NCBI GenBank assembly: GCA_951640165.1
Contig: OX621244.1
Location: 13,658,001-13,722,000 of the forward strand
Source: Pseudoips prasinana
Taxonomy: Eukaryota; Arthropoda; Insecta; Lepidoptera; Nolidae
DNA: 64,000 nt
Direction: 5' to 3'
In this document: positions 13,601-20,475 of the stretch, in pieces
Numbering within the stretch: the stretch's first letter is position 1
How the letters are laid out: each line of letters begins with the position of its first letter
Notes under the pieces: model-generated
What the model was told of the DNA's origin: nothing
The model's input: the letters and a program-made list of their open reading frames with translations, nothing else
The model's database searches: none
Made by a program: the position numbers and the translations under genes

Positions 13601-15165
13601 CCTACAAGGTGGACCGACCGACGATCTTGCAAAGGTCGCAGGAAGCTGCTGAATGCGGGCAGCACAAGACCTCCAACCAAGATCATTGTGGGAGGCCTTT
13701 ATTAAGCAGTGGACGTCTTTCGGCCGATATGATAATGATGATTGAGTTTGCTGGTGCAATAAAGTGTACTCTATTCTATCCTAAATAGTTGGATTCGGCT
13801 TACTAGTTTCAATTTCTTCCAGGGATGATCATCAGGCCGAACGACGTATCGTTCTATTTAGCATTAGTTATCTATTGCATAATGATACAAGCTATGAGTA
13901 ATAAAATAAATATGTTCTATGCCCACTTACCACGGCTACTCTCTTTACATGGTGGGCAGGCAGTCTGGGCACGTCGCCCTTGCTGAGGCTGTCTTCAAAG
14001 CTATCATTAGGCATTGGGCCGTTATTTTCTATGGCCAATTTCATCCAAAGCCAATTGTGGTCTTTCGCTAGACTATCTACAAACGCCTCGTACGATGCGT
14101 CGGTACCATTCCGCACTAGCGTTTCCAGCAAGTACCGTGTTTGATCGACACGACTGGACTGGAAAACAACAAAAATATTACTACAGGGAAATCAAAACAA
14201 CACTGATAATAATTTAAAATTACGCCTAAATAGTATGAGTAAGGAAAACGTTTTGTAAATTAAATAGGTACTCATGGCCTCTAATTTACATCAATAATGT
14301 AAATTAGAGAAACAATCTAATCACTTCATGACAGCTGGATGACGTCCACAAAAGCCTCCCCAAGAATAGGGGGAGGGGGGATATGCCATAATCGAACCGT
14401 TTTGCAGACAGGTTGGCAATCCTGTATTTATTTTATTATTTTTAAAATACAACGCCTGCACTAGGGAATCTAATCCCTGTGTCGCAGGGTAATTAACAAA
14501 CATAGACGGAAACAAATTACACCCAGGGCCTCTACCGGCAAAGTCGCCGAACATCGATTTCTTTAATGGCGTTCAAATATATAAAGGTTAAAAATGACTT
14601 AATCAATCGTTAAATCGACTTCAACGTTGCAATCGATTCCGGACCATTTATGACGTCATATGTGCTCATGGAAGCCGATTTAACGTTTGATTAAGTAATT
14701 TTTAATCTTTATTTATTTGAACGCCATTCAAGAAATCGATGTTCGGCGACTTAGCCGGTATAGCCCCAGATTCAGAACAACTATTTATGGGTCTCACAAA
14801 TAGTTGTCCGGGTCGGGACTCAAACCCACGACACGAAGTGGCGAGGCGACTGTCTTAGCCGCTGCGCCACACGTACAGTCAACGGTCAGGCGTGCAATAG
14901 TTCACAGAGACATGATACTACCCGTTCTCTGGTAAGTATTTCCTCGGGAGGACTTCTGCGCCACGCCCGGTATGAGATGGTGTGGTGATATTCGTCGCCG
15001 CCACCACACAAATGAATTATCACTTACCAGTCTGTAAATACAGTCTATATCGTCGCTAGAAATGGCATGCTGTGTAAACAGATCGTCTAAAATGTATTGA
15101 ACATCCAGATCGTTGATTATGTCCTGTTGATAGCGCTGCAGTAGCAGCCTCTTCTTGTTGTCCAT
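1136..15165 (-). CDS. Apaf-1: Apaf-1/Dark-type apoptosome adaptor, 5' six exons (gene runs off the left edge)
   Basis: Joining 15165-15028, 14158-13931, 10068-9860, 8400-8094, 6332-6100 and 1694-1136 gives 1674 nt, exactly 558 codons without a stop. Every junction has GT at the donor and AG at the acceptor, with matching phase. Order of parts: CARD-like helices (about residues 1-110), linker, P-loop GMPGSGKT (143-150), Walker B LLVLDE (254-259), sensor TTRD (278-281), GGPF turn (332-335), winged helix from about 382, IHD motif (456-458), then superhelical region. This is the Apaf-1/Ced-4/Dark NB-ARC layout. In that family the protein binds dATP/ATP, oligomerises in the cytosol and recruits an initiator caspase (Dronc in insects) through CARD-CARD contact. 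The WD40 repeats expected at the C-terminus are absent, so more exons should lie left of base 1. The introns (869, 3862, 1459, 1761 and 4405 bp) are full of repeats. Confidence 0.9.
1766..1804 (+). repeat. 39-bp repeat, inverted partner at 5701-5739
   Basis: The stretch from TACAACGTGTAACAG to ACTTAAGGGG is the reverse complement of 5701-5739 with one mismatch. Neither side shows extended similarity. Both copies are in one Apaf-1 intron. Confidence 0.75.
1805..2377. other. AT-rich Apaf-1 intron sequence
   Basis: No coding signal. A short piece near 2104-2145 (ATCATTCATACAAAT) is echoed near 2985-3033, just before the second copy of the direct repeat described at 2381 and 3036. Confidence 0.5.
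2381..2601 (+). repeat. Direct repeat copy 1 (about 220 bp)
   Basis: Runs from ATATGAATAATGTACTAG to the GC-rich CTCAAAGACGCCGCCA block. It matches 3036-3270 in the same direction with scattered substitutions and short indels. A SINE and a short hairpin lie between the copies. Confidence 0.75.
2618..2940 (+). mobile_element. tRNA-derived SINE, family A, with duplicated B-box segment
   Basis: The head has a pol III A box (TGGTCTAGCGGTAG) and a B box (GGATCAAATCC). A 53-bp unit holding the B box (GTCCTGGG...ATTATGGG) is present twice, starting at 2665 and 2718. The tail has TCTTTCCGGTCGTATCG and CGTCCCATCGGATCA, also found at 15590-15860 and 52430-52655. Confidence 0.75.
2951..2991. repeat. 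Perfect short hairpin
   Basis: The arm ACCTTTAAAATTTAGAGTG and its reverse complement are separated by two bases. It sits at the junction between the SINE tail and the second direct-repeat copy. Confidence 0.8.
3036..3270 (+). repeat. Direct repeat copy 2
   Basis: Second copy of the 2381-2601 sequence, same orientation, more diverged in its GC-rich end. Confidence 0.75.
3271..3767. other. Intron sequence before the Tc1 element
   Basis: No gene seen. There is a local internal repeat (AACTATGTCGTTTAGTGAT-like and TGTCGTTTAGTAATGAG) near 3358-3420. Confidence 0.4.
3768..5348 (-). mobile_element. Complete Tc1-like DNA transposon (1581 bp)
   Basis: Ends CACTCACCGGCACGGAA at 3768 and its inverted copy ending at 5348. 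The 26-bp terminal repeats have one mismatch and TA target duplications at 3766-3767 and 5349-5350. It carries one intact minus-strand transposase ORF, so it is recent or potentially autonomous. It lies in the intron between the Apaf-1 ARC1 and winged-helix exons, on the same strand as the gene. Confidence 0.95.
4026..5045 (-). CDS. Tc1-type DD34E transposase, intact
   Basis: A 339-residue protein, the usual length for Tc1 transposases. The N-terminal half (about 1-110) holds two helix-turn-helix DNA-binding regions that recognise the terminal repeats. The catalytic triad is visible: D150 in LFTDECR, D241 in MHDNARPH and E276 in NPIEHIWD. There are 34 residues between the last two, the Tc1 signature. 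The protein cuts and pastes the element at TA sites in the nucleus. The start is the ATG giving MPLTPSQVAQAV, the only sensible one. No frameshift or stop is seen. Confidence 0.95.
   Translation of the reverse strand: MPLTPSQVAQAVALIEQGLTQREVAVILNVPRSSMQYALKRYQETDRYSRRPGSGGVRCTSARDDRFIVLEILRNRYLTAVEIRQRLQFTRGVNVSERTVRRRMEEVNLQARRPARGPELLRSHRVARLRFAREHANWTHEQWARVLFTDECRIALRAPDGRERVWRRRGERFLPITTTQTVSFHGGSIMVWGGISSDARTELVIVDNRLTATRYIEEILQEHVLPYSGFIGFDEFLLMHDNARPHVAHCVEEYLTEVGIQKLQWPARSPDLNPIEHIWDKLKRKIKSSSNPPETLNQLQNAALTAWESIPQVEIRNIIQSMPERMQAVIGARGGNTRY
5701..5739 (-). repeat. 39-bp repeat, inverted partner of 1766-1804
   Basis: Reverse complement of the left copy with a single A/T difference. 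It lies outside the Tc1 element, which ends at 5348. Confidence 0.75.
5754..5850 (-). mobile_element. RTE-like LINE 3' remnant, antisense
   Basis: Contains GACGTCCACTGCTGGACAAA, the very common lepidopteran LINE tail whose sense strand reads as the protein end VQQWTSFG. Other copies are at 6426, 13560, 27340, 49480 and 53098. Confidence 0.6.
5901..5957. repeat. Hairpin with 26-bp arms
   Basis: AAATTGGATGCAAAAATCAG...AACG is followed two bases later by its exact reverse complement. Confidence 0.85.
6100..6332 (-). CDS. Apaf-1: Apaf-1 exon: helical (ARC1) part of NB-ARC
   Basis: Seventy-seven codons plus two bases. Acceptor GTTTTCAG, donor GTAAGT, entering in phase 0. It includes LHSICKGGPFINCLIGAQL, the place of the GLPL motif of NB-ARC proteins; here it reads GGPF, keeping the glycine and proline. 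The rest is the helical bundle, ending LEKKEYF. The split phenylalanine codon is completed by the next exon. Confidence 0.88.
6426..6612 (+). pseudogene. RTE-like LINE C-terminal remnant
   Basis: Reads LGQKVLEWQPRTGSRSVGSP, then stops, then RVAG and SADMT. This is the decayed end of an RTE-type LINE polyprotein whose intact form has a WRPRTGRRSVGRPPTRW-like stretch. It lies in an Apaf-1 intron in the orientation opposite to the gene. The bases at 6613-6760 resemble parts of the foldback family at 14526 and 40222 (GGTTAAAAATGACT, ATTTGAACGCCA). Confidence 0.6.
6889..7122. mobile_element. Foldback element with 45-bp arms
   Basis: The left arm CGAACGCTGTTGCGACACA through AATATTTTTTCCA is inverted at 7076-7122 with a few mismatches. 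The core has no transposase. No clear target duplication was seen. Confidence 0.75.
7171..7205. repeat. Short AT-rich palindrome
   Basis: TTAGTTAAAAATTTAT is followed by AATAAATTTTTAACTAA. Confidence 0.6.
7520..7670 (-). mobile_element. SINE family A tail fragment, antisense
   Basis: ATTATAGTGCACAAG and a degenerate CCGATGAGA-like block match the 3' region of copies at 45138-45360 and 48010-48255. The head is missing. Confidence 0.4.
7772..8022 (-). mobile_element. tRNA-derived SINE, family C
   Basis: On the minus strand the head shows a tRNA-like A box (TAGTTGGTATTGCTCCTGCG) and B box (GGTTCGAATCC). The 3' end carries GGGGCTAGGATGATCTGTGT. Two close relatives lie at 25925-26166 and 60441-60685. 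Confidence 0.8.
8094..8400 (-). CDS. Apaf-1: Apaf-1 exon: Walker B and sensor 1 of the NB-ARC ATPase
   Basis: Acceptor TTTTACAG, donor GTATGT. One base completes the split lysine codon and 102 codons follow. The exon has CLLVLDEVND (Walker B with the acidic pair) and KILVTTRDTDVI (the TTR sensor typical of NB-ARC). Between the P-loop exon and Walker B lies a serine-rich insert of about 20 residues (NSSISMSSIGSNGDSHSSS), probably a flexible surface loop. Inverted SINE copies lie in the intron just upstream (8443-9003). Confidence 0.92.
8443..8670 (+). mobile_element. tRNA-derived SINE, family D (sense)
   Basis: The head TTGGCGTGGTTGGCAAATGC (A box region) is followed by CTGAGTCTGGGTGTAATT, the AAAAGTAGTATATGTAGTAT stretch and a TTTAGGCTCAGATCG tail. 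The B box is damaged. It pairs with the opposite copy at 8750-9003. Confidence 0.7.
8750..9003 (-). mobile_element. tRNA-derived SINE, family D (antisense)
   Basis: TATCCTGGGACATTATTC at one end and CACCCAGA...GGGTGGGAATAGAACCCAC, then CACGCCAACGGGC at the other. This is a nearly full copy in inverted orientation to 8443-8670, in the same Apaf-1 intron. Confidence 0.8.
9058..9140 (-). mobile_element. tRNA-like SINE head
   Basis: The minus strand shows TGGCGGAACGGCTAAC (A box) and GGTTCGGTTCC (B box) about 45 bp apart, ending CACCCGC. No clean cloverleaf with a paired acceptor stem is evident, so a SINE fragment is preferred over a tRNA gene. Confidence 0.45.
9545..9785 (+). mobile_element. 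Interspersed repeat, family E
   Basis: Carries CTCGCGGTCAGTCCATAG, GAGCGTCTCCGTGC, GTTAAGCCATG-like and CACTGCCCATACGATAAGTA blocks, shared in the same order with 44265-44510 and 54655-55310. Probably a LINE 3' UTR or SINE body; origin undecided. Confidence 0.65.
9860..10068 (-). CDS. Apaf-1: Apaf-1 exon: P-loop (Walker A) of the NB-ARC ATPase
   Basis: Sixty-nine codons plus two bases. Acceptor ATGTAG precedes GAAAGTAAT and the donor is GTAAGT. It carries HGMPGSGKTCVV, a full Walker A motif with the phosphate-binding lysine and threonine, followed by VIFWLNFG, the hydrophobic strand and aromatic stretch usual after the P-loop in NB-ARC proteins. It enters in phase 0 and leaves in phase 2, matching the next exon. 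Confidence 0.93.
10228..10268. repeat. Short hairpin
   Basis: CAAAACGTCCCAATTGGGACGTTTTG is a perfect 26-bp palindrome. Confidence 0.8.
10270..11285. other. Apaf-1 intron sequence, nothing recognised
   Basis: AT-rich, no repeat head, no exon-like stretch on either strand that fits Apaf-1. Confidence 0.5.
11290..12105. repeat. Diverged tandem array, about six units of 110-160 bp
   Basis: The block ACC(A/T)ATCTTTAT(A/G)TTGAGCTCAC recurs at about 11351, 11462, 11595, 11729, 11848 and 12007. Each is followed by AGATATTGTGGAC, ACGAGCT, GCTGCT and ATAAAGTA(G/C)T motifs in fixed order. Units differ by substitutions and indels, so the array is old. It lies in the Apaf-1 intron before the P-loop exon. 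Confidence 0.8.
12111..12425 (+). other. Unrecognised open stretch, both strands open
   Basis: The plus strand reads 104 residues including HTHRGFIINGSCMKLSYAGF. The minus strand over about 12137-12320 reads WIFSSKTGRRFKVDLMNVFV. The minus stretch is flanked by an AG and a GTTAAGT, but its phase does not fit insertion between the neighbouring Apaf-1 exons. It could be a decayed transposon or gene fragment. No family recognised. Confidence 0.25.
12426..13455. other. Apaf-1 intron sequence, nothing recognised
   Basis: AT-rich. No repeat head or coding signal seen. Confidence 0.5.
13470..13745 (+). mobile_element. Two LINE 3' ends in tandem, sense
   Basis: 13474-13530 has GGTTGTCTGGAAGAGATCGC (the tail also seen antisense at 8 and 61083). 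13560-13745 is an RTE-like C-terminus (GAGTGGCGACCACGAACC, GTCGCAGGAAGC, AGCAGTGGACGTCTTTCGG). Both are decayed by frameshifts and a stop. Confidence 0.6.
13931..14158 (-). CDS. Apaf-1: Apaf-1 exon: second half of the CARD and linker to the nucleotide-binding domain
   Basis: Seventy-six codons, phase 0 at both ends. Acceptor TTTTCCAG sits directly after base 14158 and donor GTAAGT directly before base 13931. The first residues, SSRVDQTRYLLETL, supply the later CARD helices. The exon ends LPAHHVKRVAV, a proline-containing linker like the one before the NB-ARC P-loop in Apaf-1 relatives. A second AG five bases inside the exon would break the frame, so the outer acceptor is preferred. Confidence 0.87.
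14321..14400 (-). mobile_element. Repeat family F fragment, antisense
   Basis: TGACGTCCACAAAAGCCTCC and CCCAAGAATAGG...GATATGCCATAATCG match the 3' part of the copies at 34003 and 54363. Confidence 0.55.
14440..14885 (-). mobile_element. tRNA-derived SINE, family B, split by a foldback element
   Basis: The 3' portion (CACTAGGGAATCTAATCCCT...) is at 14450-14525. The tRNA-like head (minus-strand B box GGTTTGAGTCC and A box TGGCGCAGCGG) is at 14768-14885. The two halves join exactly at CCCAG/ATTCAG once the insert 14526-14766 is removed. Confidence 0.85.
14526..14766. mobile_element. Foldback MITE (CAG target duplication), copy 1
   Basis: Terminal arms TACCGGC(A/T)AAGTCGCCGAAC...ATTTC are inverted at the two ends. 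The core holds two more inverted segments (TTAAATCG.CTTCAACGTT). It is flanked by CAG on each side. It is inserted in a family B SINE and matches 40222-40463 almost throughout. Confidence 0.85.
14895..15010 (-). mobile_element. Repeat family F fragment in the first Apaf-1 intron
   Basis: ACCCGTTCTCTGGTA, GGTATGAGATGGTGTGGTGA and the GTCGCCGCCACCACAC block match the antisense of 15862-16060 and 35775-35965. It ends only 18 bp from the CARD exon donor. Confidence 0.7.
15028..15165 (-). CDS. Apaf-1: Apaf-1 exon with start codon: first half of the CARD
   Basis: Forty-six codons beginning MDNKKRLLLQRYQQDIINDL and ending CIYRL at a GTAAGT donor (phase 0). The amphipathic helices with a basic N-terminus fit helices 1-3 of a CARD, the death-fold domain that pairs with the initiator caspase prodomain. 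The ATG at 15165 is chosen because it opens the frame shared by all downstream exons. A TTGTTACAG acceptor-like site ends at 15188, just before an out-of-frame ATG at 15187. That arrangement suggests a 5' UTR exon junction there, or an upstream ORF if the ATG is transcribed. No promoter is recognised to the right. Confidence 0.85.
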
Positions 15166-15589
15166 CTTTCCAGTTGATTCTTCATCTGTAACAAGAAATC
15201 GTCTGCTAAATACTCGATCAATGATTACTTACTAATACGCAATCAGCAGCAACATTACCTTGACTATATGAAATTTAAAACTATCCAAATAATAACATAT
15301 ATTAACAGTAGGTGTCTAACGTGAACACGTAATACACAAACCACTACTGGACTAATGTAAATTGAGTTGTACAGTGAGCATATTTCAATAGCAAAACGAC
15401 CTTGAATAGGATCCACCTACATAACAAGATAAGTAAACAAGCACATATCTTAAAATTCGAGACTAAAGTCGATGACCGCACTATGATTGTCAAGGCTGGA
15501 AGCCGACTGATTGTTAATTCACAGTGATTTTACTTTTATAGCGGTTAGCGGAAATACTTGTGCTGCATAGGGGACTGCATTAGTCTGTA

Positions 15590-15860
15590 TCATCGCAGTA
15601 GCGTATTCAACAGCATATAATGTCGTCCTGGGTTAAAATCCCGGGCACAACAAGTGATATTCAGATTTTTCTGTGGTAAAAATCTCAGTATTTGTCTGGA
15701 GATTGAAAGTTGTCGAAGTTGCACCCCCGTCGCGTCGGTCCTGCGCCTGACATCTTTCCGGTCATATCGGCTGCCCGAACCAACGGATCATAAAGGTATA
15801 ATAGTGCGCTTGTGATTGCCCTCACACTTCTGCACAATCGGCTGAGACTAGGCCAGGAGC
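15590..15860 (+). mobile_element. SINE family A
   Basis: Head with GTCCTGGGTTAAAATCCCGG (B box) preceded by an A-box-like GCAGTAGCG. Tail CATCTTTCCGGTCATATCGG. It joins directly to the family F repeat at 15862. Confidence 0.65.
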
Positions 15861-15861
15861 T

Positions 15862-16060
15862 TGCTGCGTGGTGACGGCATAGAATATCATCACCCTATCT
15901 CATCCCGTGGTGGGCGTAGAAATCGACCGAGGGAATACCTGCCAGAGAACGGGCAGCAGCGTTTTTCTGTGAACTATGACCATCAAACTGCGATCGCCAA
16001 CCCGTCCTTAATTCCTTGGGGAAGCTTATGTCCACCAGTGGACGTACCTTCTGTCCACCA
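15862..16060 (+). mobile_element. Repeat family F, sense
   Basis: TGGTGACGGCATAGAATATC, CATCTCATCCCGTGG, CCAGAGAACGGGCAGCAGCG, CAAACTGCGATCGCCAA and CCAGTGGACGT in the standard order. Probably a LINE 3' UTR. Confidence 0.7.
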
Positions 16061-17100
16061 TTATTTAAAGCTTAAATGTGATAATCTTAACTTGGTTTAA
16101 CAGTTGTTATATCAACATTTTCGCGTATAATAAATGTTTTTTTGTTTGACCTTAAAAATACTTGAATTGACAAGCCCCTTTAAAACACGCAGAGTTTAAA
16201 TAAGATTCTGCGCTTCAGTCACGCAATCCGTACGCTCTCTTGTCTCATGTGAATTTAGATATTATCACATTAGTTGAGTGTTATTTATGTAACTGTTCCT
16301 GTTGTAACTGTTCCTGGGTGCGTGCCAAAAAGACCTGCACATCATAATAATGTTATTCGTGTTATAAAAGTAAAAGTACGTGTGGGCTTCTATACATAGC
16401 TCCGCGCTTTCATTTAGTAGGAAGATGAGAGTAAGGTATGGACTGCAGCCAAGCATAAAACAAGCAATTTTAGTGGCGACCCAGACGGTAAAGGTATACT
16501 CAGCATTTATTTTGTAAGTAGAGTATAGTGCTCTTGGCTACGACTAGCCAAGTATCATGGTACAGCTATCCGGCACGACCGTAGAGATATCAGGCACAGA
16601 AACTACAGCTTCACCAAGCTCCGAGGCACAGGCGTATAACCCCACCAACTTCTAGACTACGGGTGCTGCTATTGGATAATTTTCTTGACAGAAATACTTC
16701 ATACTGTCACCTGGGAATTTTGGACCATAGTCTGCGATTGAACACGTCACCGCTAAACCAACGTGACTGTCTAAGTAAATATTTTAGGTTTTTAGAAACA
16801 CAGTTACAGAAATATTATGAAGTTCTTGTAATGGGGCCTAATATCATATGAGATGTTATCGTGTAAGATCATTCTTGGAAGTTACCTTCACTCTCAGTAA
16901 TATTAAATACCGCCACCAATACATTGTATACATTTTATTGTAAGTATATTGATGTAGCTAAGTTAGCAGTTCGTACGTGTAACGCTAATTATTTTTGGAT
17001 TCAAAGTCCACCCTCAAAATCTCGAATAGGATCGCACTGATGTAGAATTTACAATAAATAGCCGATTTAATACAAAAATAATTTAGAAAGCAAAAACGAA
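16061..17100. other. Intergenic AT-rich sequence
   Basis: No gene or recognisable repeat head. Upstream of the Apaf-1 first coding exon, so it may contain that gene's promoter, but no TATA or initiator could be defended. Confidence 0.4.
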
Positions 17101-17289
17101 AGCAGTAAAAATGGGATGATAATCTTTAAGTTCTTGTCTGGTGATAAAGTGGGGATGCTCTGTCCCATTCATGGAGAGTCTATGGCTTCACTACAAATGA
17201 CGTCATATGTTAGTATAGCGCGTACTTTAACTAAGTTCGTTTTAAGGCAATTTGAATTGGTTTTTACTATTGGGATAAAAGTGTACAAA

Positions 17290-19290
17290 AAGTTGTATGT
17301 GAAAAGCGTGGTTAGATTGGCTAGCCACCAGAGCAAACGAACGAATGCATAAGGCGACGAATGAAGATATAGAAAGAGCCTGGAATGACTATAAAAGGAT
17401 GAAAGGAATAGTAAAGGATGTGGTGAACGAAAAGAAAAATGAACAAAAGGATAATTTTGATAGAAGGTTGTCTAAGGATTTTCAGATGAACATTAAGTTT
17501 TTCTGGAAATCCGTTAGATCAGTAAGAGGCATAACCCAAACCTCAGAACTGAACTCCATCCGAGACCAAGATGGATATATAGTGAAAGGGGAAGAATGCG
17601 TGTTAAAACGTTGGAAGGAGTATTTTGAGAGTTTGTATGATAGAAGTGTAACAGAGAGTGAACGTAGTTCATTAGGTATAGACAAAAATAATTGTAAGGA
17701 TGAAATTGGAATGGATGAGATTGTGAAAGCTATTAAGAGTATGAAATCGGGTAAATCACCAGGGTATGACAGGATAACTTCCGAAATGCTGAAGGCTGGA
17801 CATGGCGTCATAGCGAGTCAGCTGTGCAGCCTTTTCAATCTGTGCTATAACACCGGCCAAGTGCCAAGTGATTGGTGCAAGGCTGTCATCGTACCTCTTT
17901 ACAAAGGAAAAGGCTCACGGCAAGACTGTAAAAACTACAGGGGCATTAGTCTGCTCAGCGTCGTTGGTAAGTTGTATGCGAAAGTATTGGTTGAAAGAGT
18001 TGTGAAAGAAACCGATACGAAAATATGGGATGCACAGGCGGGTTTTCGAAAAGGAATGGGATGCACGGATCAGGTCTTTTCTCTACGAAGCATAGTAGAG
18101 AAGTTTTTGGGCAAAAGCCAAAAGGTCTACTGTGCCTTCGTAGACTTAGAAAAGGCCTACGATAGAGTGTTGAGGAATGAGCTTTGGTCGGTACTGTCCA
18201 TGTATGGGTTAGACGACAACCTTGTTCAAGCACTGAAATCTCTTTATAGGGATTCCAGAGCTTGCGTGAGGATTAACGGGTCGTACACTGAGTGGTTTAG
18301 CATCCAAAAGGGTGTTAGACAGGGATGTGTAGCGTCACCGTGGTTGTTTAACCTATTCATGGATAGCTGTTTAAAAGACTTGAAAGAAAGTGAATGTGGT
18401 GTAAGGATGAATGAGTTACTCATCAAATGTCTGCTGTACGCTGATGATCCAGTTCTACTTGCATCATCTGCGGACGAGTTGCAGGTGATGGTAACAAATA
18501 TGCATGAAGCTTTTGAAAGGAAAGGGATGAAAATGAATGTTGGTAAGACGAAAGTAATGGTATTTGAGAGGGATGAATACACGACAGCTTGTGATATTGT
18601 GGTTGGAGGAGAGAAAGTCGAACAGGTGAAAGAGTTTGTATATTTGGGAACTTTGTTTACGAGAGATGGGAAGTATGAGAAAGATATTGTTAGAAGAGTA
18701 AATGCGGGGAACAGAGTGAATGGGGCACTACACGCCTTTATGAGTAGCCGACAAGTCTCAAAGAAGGCTCGACTGGCCGTGCACGATGGAGTGTTAGTGC
18801 CAACTTTAATGTATGGAAGTGAAAGTTGGGTATGGCAGAAAAAGAATGAAAGTAAAATAAATGCAGTGGAAATGAGAGCTCTGAGAAGTATGTGTGGTGT
18901 GACTTTGAGAGACAGAATTCGAAATACTGATATAAGAGAGCGTTGTGGTGTGAAAGAGGATGTAGTCACAAAGATTGAAAAAGGTATGCTGAGATGGTTT
19001 GGTCATTTAGAAAGGATGAATGAAAGAAGACTGACAAAAGAAGTATACCTGGCCTGTGTGAATGGTACAACCGGAAGGGGAAGACCTCGTAGAACATTCT
19101 CTGATCAAATTGGAGACGTACTTAGGAAAGGTCAGGTCAGAAGTACCCTAAACCGGCGAGCATGTATGAAGAATATAATGTCAGTAAACGAAGCGAAAGA
19201 GGTGTGCAAGGATCGTGACAAATGGAAGTACGTTGTCTCTGCCTACCCCTCTGGGAGACAGGCGTGAGTCTATGTATGTATGTATGTTTT
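17290..19290 (+). mobile_element. Non-LTR retrotransposon (RTE-like), 5'-truncated
   Basis: Body of the reverse transcriptase ORF followed within about 10 bases by a TATG microsatellite tail, as in RTE-type elements that end in short tandem repeats rather than polyA. The 5' boundary is uncertain. There is no endonuclease domain upstream. Confidence 0.8.
17345..19267 (+). CDS. LINE reverse transcriptase, 640 codons, uninterrupted, endonuclease missing
   Basis: Reverse transcriptase of a non-LTR element that copies its own RNA at a nicked chromosome target. Visible blocks: [14 protein letters not shown] (137-150), [20 protein letters not shown] (183-202), [12 protein letters not shown] (232-243), [11 protein letters not shown] (264-274, catalytic D267), [18 protein letters not shown] (323-340), [11 protein letters not shown] (363-373, catalytic YADD) and MNVGKTKVM (397-405). 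The C-terminal part has RWFGHLERM and [14 protein letters not shown], typical of RTE-like LINEs. A full element would carry an APE-type endonuclease of about 230 residues before this, so it is 5'-truncated. The absence of stops over 1.9 kb implies recent insertion. The ATG is just the first in frame and may not be the native start. Confidence 0.9.
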   Translation: MHKATNEDIERAWNDYKRMKGIVKDVVNEKKNEQKDNFDRRLSKDFQMNIKFFWKSVRSVRGITQTSELNSIRDQDGYIVKGEECVLKRWKEYFESLYDRSVTESERSSLGIDKNNCKDEIGMDEIVKAIKSMKSGKSPGYDRITSEMLKAGHGVIASQLCSLFNLCYNTGQVPSDWCKAVIVPLYKGKGSRQDCKNYRGISLLSVVGKLYAKVLVERVVKETDTKIWDAQAGFRKGMGCTDQVFSLRSIVEKFLGKSQKVYCAFVDLEKAYDRVLRNELWSVLSMYGLDDNLVQALKSLYRDSRACVRINGSYTEWFSIQKGVRQGCVASPWLFNLFMDSCLKDLKESECGVRMNELLIKCLLYADDPVLLASSADELQVMVTNMHEAFERKGMKMNVGKTKVMVFERDEYTTACDIVVGGEKVEQVKEFVYLGTLFTRDGKYEKDIVRRVNAGNRVNGALHAFMSSRQVSKKARLAVHDGVLVPTLMYGSESWVWQKKNESKINAVEMRALRSMCGVTLRDRIRNTDIRERCGVKEDVVTKIEKGMLRWFGHLERMNERRLTKEVYLACVNGTTGRGRPRRTFSDQIGDVLRKGQVRSTLNRRACMKNIMSVNEAKEVCKDRDKWKYVVSAYPSGRQA

Positions 19291-19397
19291 ACTATTAGGC
19301 TTAATGTGTGGGCCAGTCATATTAACGAGAAATAAAAAGGTAATCCCGTCCCCTGTTGTTATTTTATATTGCCAGAGTTTATAGCTACCTGACTCAT

Positions 19398-19467
19398 GAC
19401 GCTCTCTCTCTATAGCGTTTGACCAATCCAAATGTTTAATTGGTCAAATGCTGAAGAGAGCCTTCGC
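19398..19467. repeat. Imperfect hairpin
   Basis: CTCTCTAT.AGCGTTTGACCAAT is inverted as ATTGGTCAAATGCTGAAGAG around a 10-base loop. Confidence 0.55.
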
Positions 19468-19969
19468 GTATTACATACGTCCGCAGTTGCACAAAAGTCT
19501 CTTAAAACCGATCCTCATATGCATCTCAACCACCCTGTCAGTACCACCCTGAACCGAGGCTCAAACCCCAAAGGGAAGTGCCCTCTGGCGCGGGTTTCTT
19601 AGTTTGTAGTCGTACTGCCCCCGGTCGCCACCTTTCTTTGGTGCAAAAATAAGTAAAAGACCTTAAGTGAGACTTCAGTTTTCGTTACCATGGCTAAGTA
19701 GATTGCCTGGAAGAAATCGCGACAATGACAAGACACACACATTGTACATAGCATAAGAACTTTAATTTTAAGATCGAGAACCGTGTACAATAATTATTTT
19801 AATTTTTAGTGTGAAGTAAATAAACGTTTACAAGTGGGCTTCACTAGTCATTGCGACCATATTTTTTTGAGACGTGGTTCAATTTAATACAGTATTTATC
19901 TTATATAAATTTTATAGAACTTTATAGTAATTAATACTGATACAGTTATGATTTTAAACATAATAATAT

Positions 19970-20205
19970 CTTGGGACATTATTCACACACTTCCATCTGA
20001 TCCTAAGCTAAGCAGAACTTGTACTATGGAAACCAGATAACTGATATACCTACTACATTACTTTTCTTTTGTAAATTTATATTTTTATATATAATTACAC
20101 CCTGACTCAGGACAAAAAGACATGTTCATGCACGAGTATCAAACCAACGACCTGCAGCGTGAACCGCAAGTATCTTTCAACCACGCTAACCGGCCTGTAA
20201 ACACA
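19970..20205 (-). mobile_element. SINE family D, antisense
   Basis: CTTGGGACATTATTCACAC, ATCTGATCC, AGCAGAACTTGTACTATGG and GGACAAAAAGACATGTTCATG, ending with CACGCTAACCGGCC, the complement of the tRNA-like head. Confidence 0.75.
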
Positions 20206-20277
20206 TAATAATATGTATATTCTTCATATAGCGCTGGTAGAGCAATGATTAACTTCCTTAGGGAGCCAGTCAAATGA

Positions 20278-20475
20278 CTGCACGTGCGGCGCAGCGGCTT
20301 AGACAGTCGCCTCACCGCTTCGTGTCGCGGATTCGAGTGCCGCGCCGGAAAACTATTTGTGTGACCCATAAATAGTTGTACTGAGTCCGGGTGTAATTTG
20401 TGTCCGACTATTATATGTCTGTAAAGTTCCCCGCGACACAGGGATTAAATTCCCTAATGCGGGCGTTGTCTGTTT
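20278..20475 (+). mobile_element. SINE family B, nearly full length
   Basis: A box GTGCGGCGCAGCGGCTTAGA and B box GGATTCGAGTGCC in a tRNA-like head. It is followed by ACTATTTGTGTGACCCATAA, GGGTGTAATTTGTGTCCG and a CGCGACACAGGGATTAA tail. Confidence 0.85.

Noticed and set aside
14902..15027. Extension of the CARD exon past the donor at 15027
   Set aside because: The sequence beyond GTAAGTG is a family F repeat, and the CARD continues properly only in the exon ending at 14158.
18244..18969. 241-codon open frame on the minus strand
   Set aside because: Shadow of the LINE reverse transcriptase on the other strand; no motif of its own.
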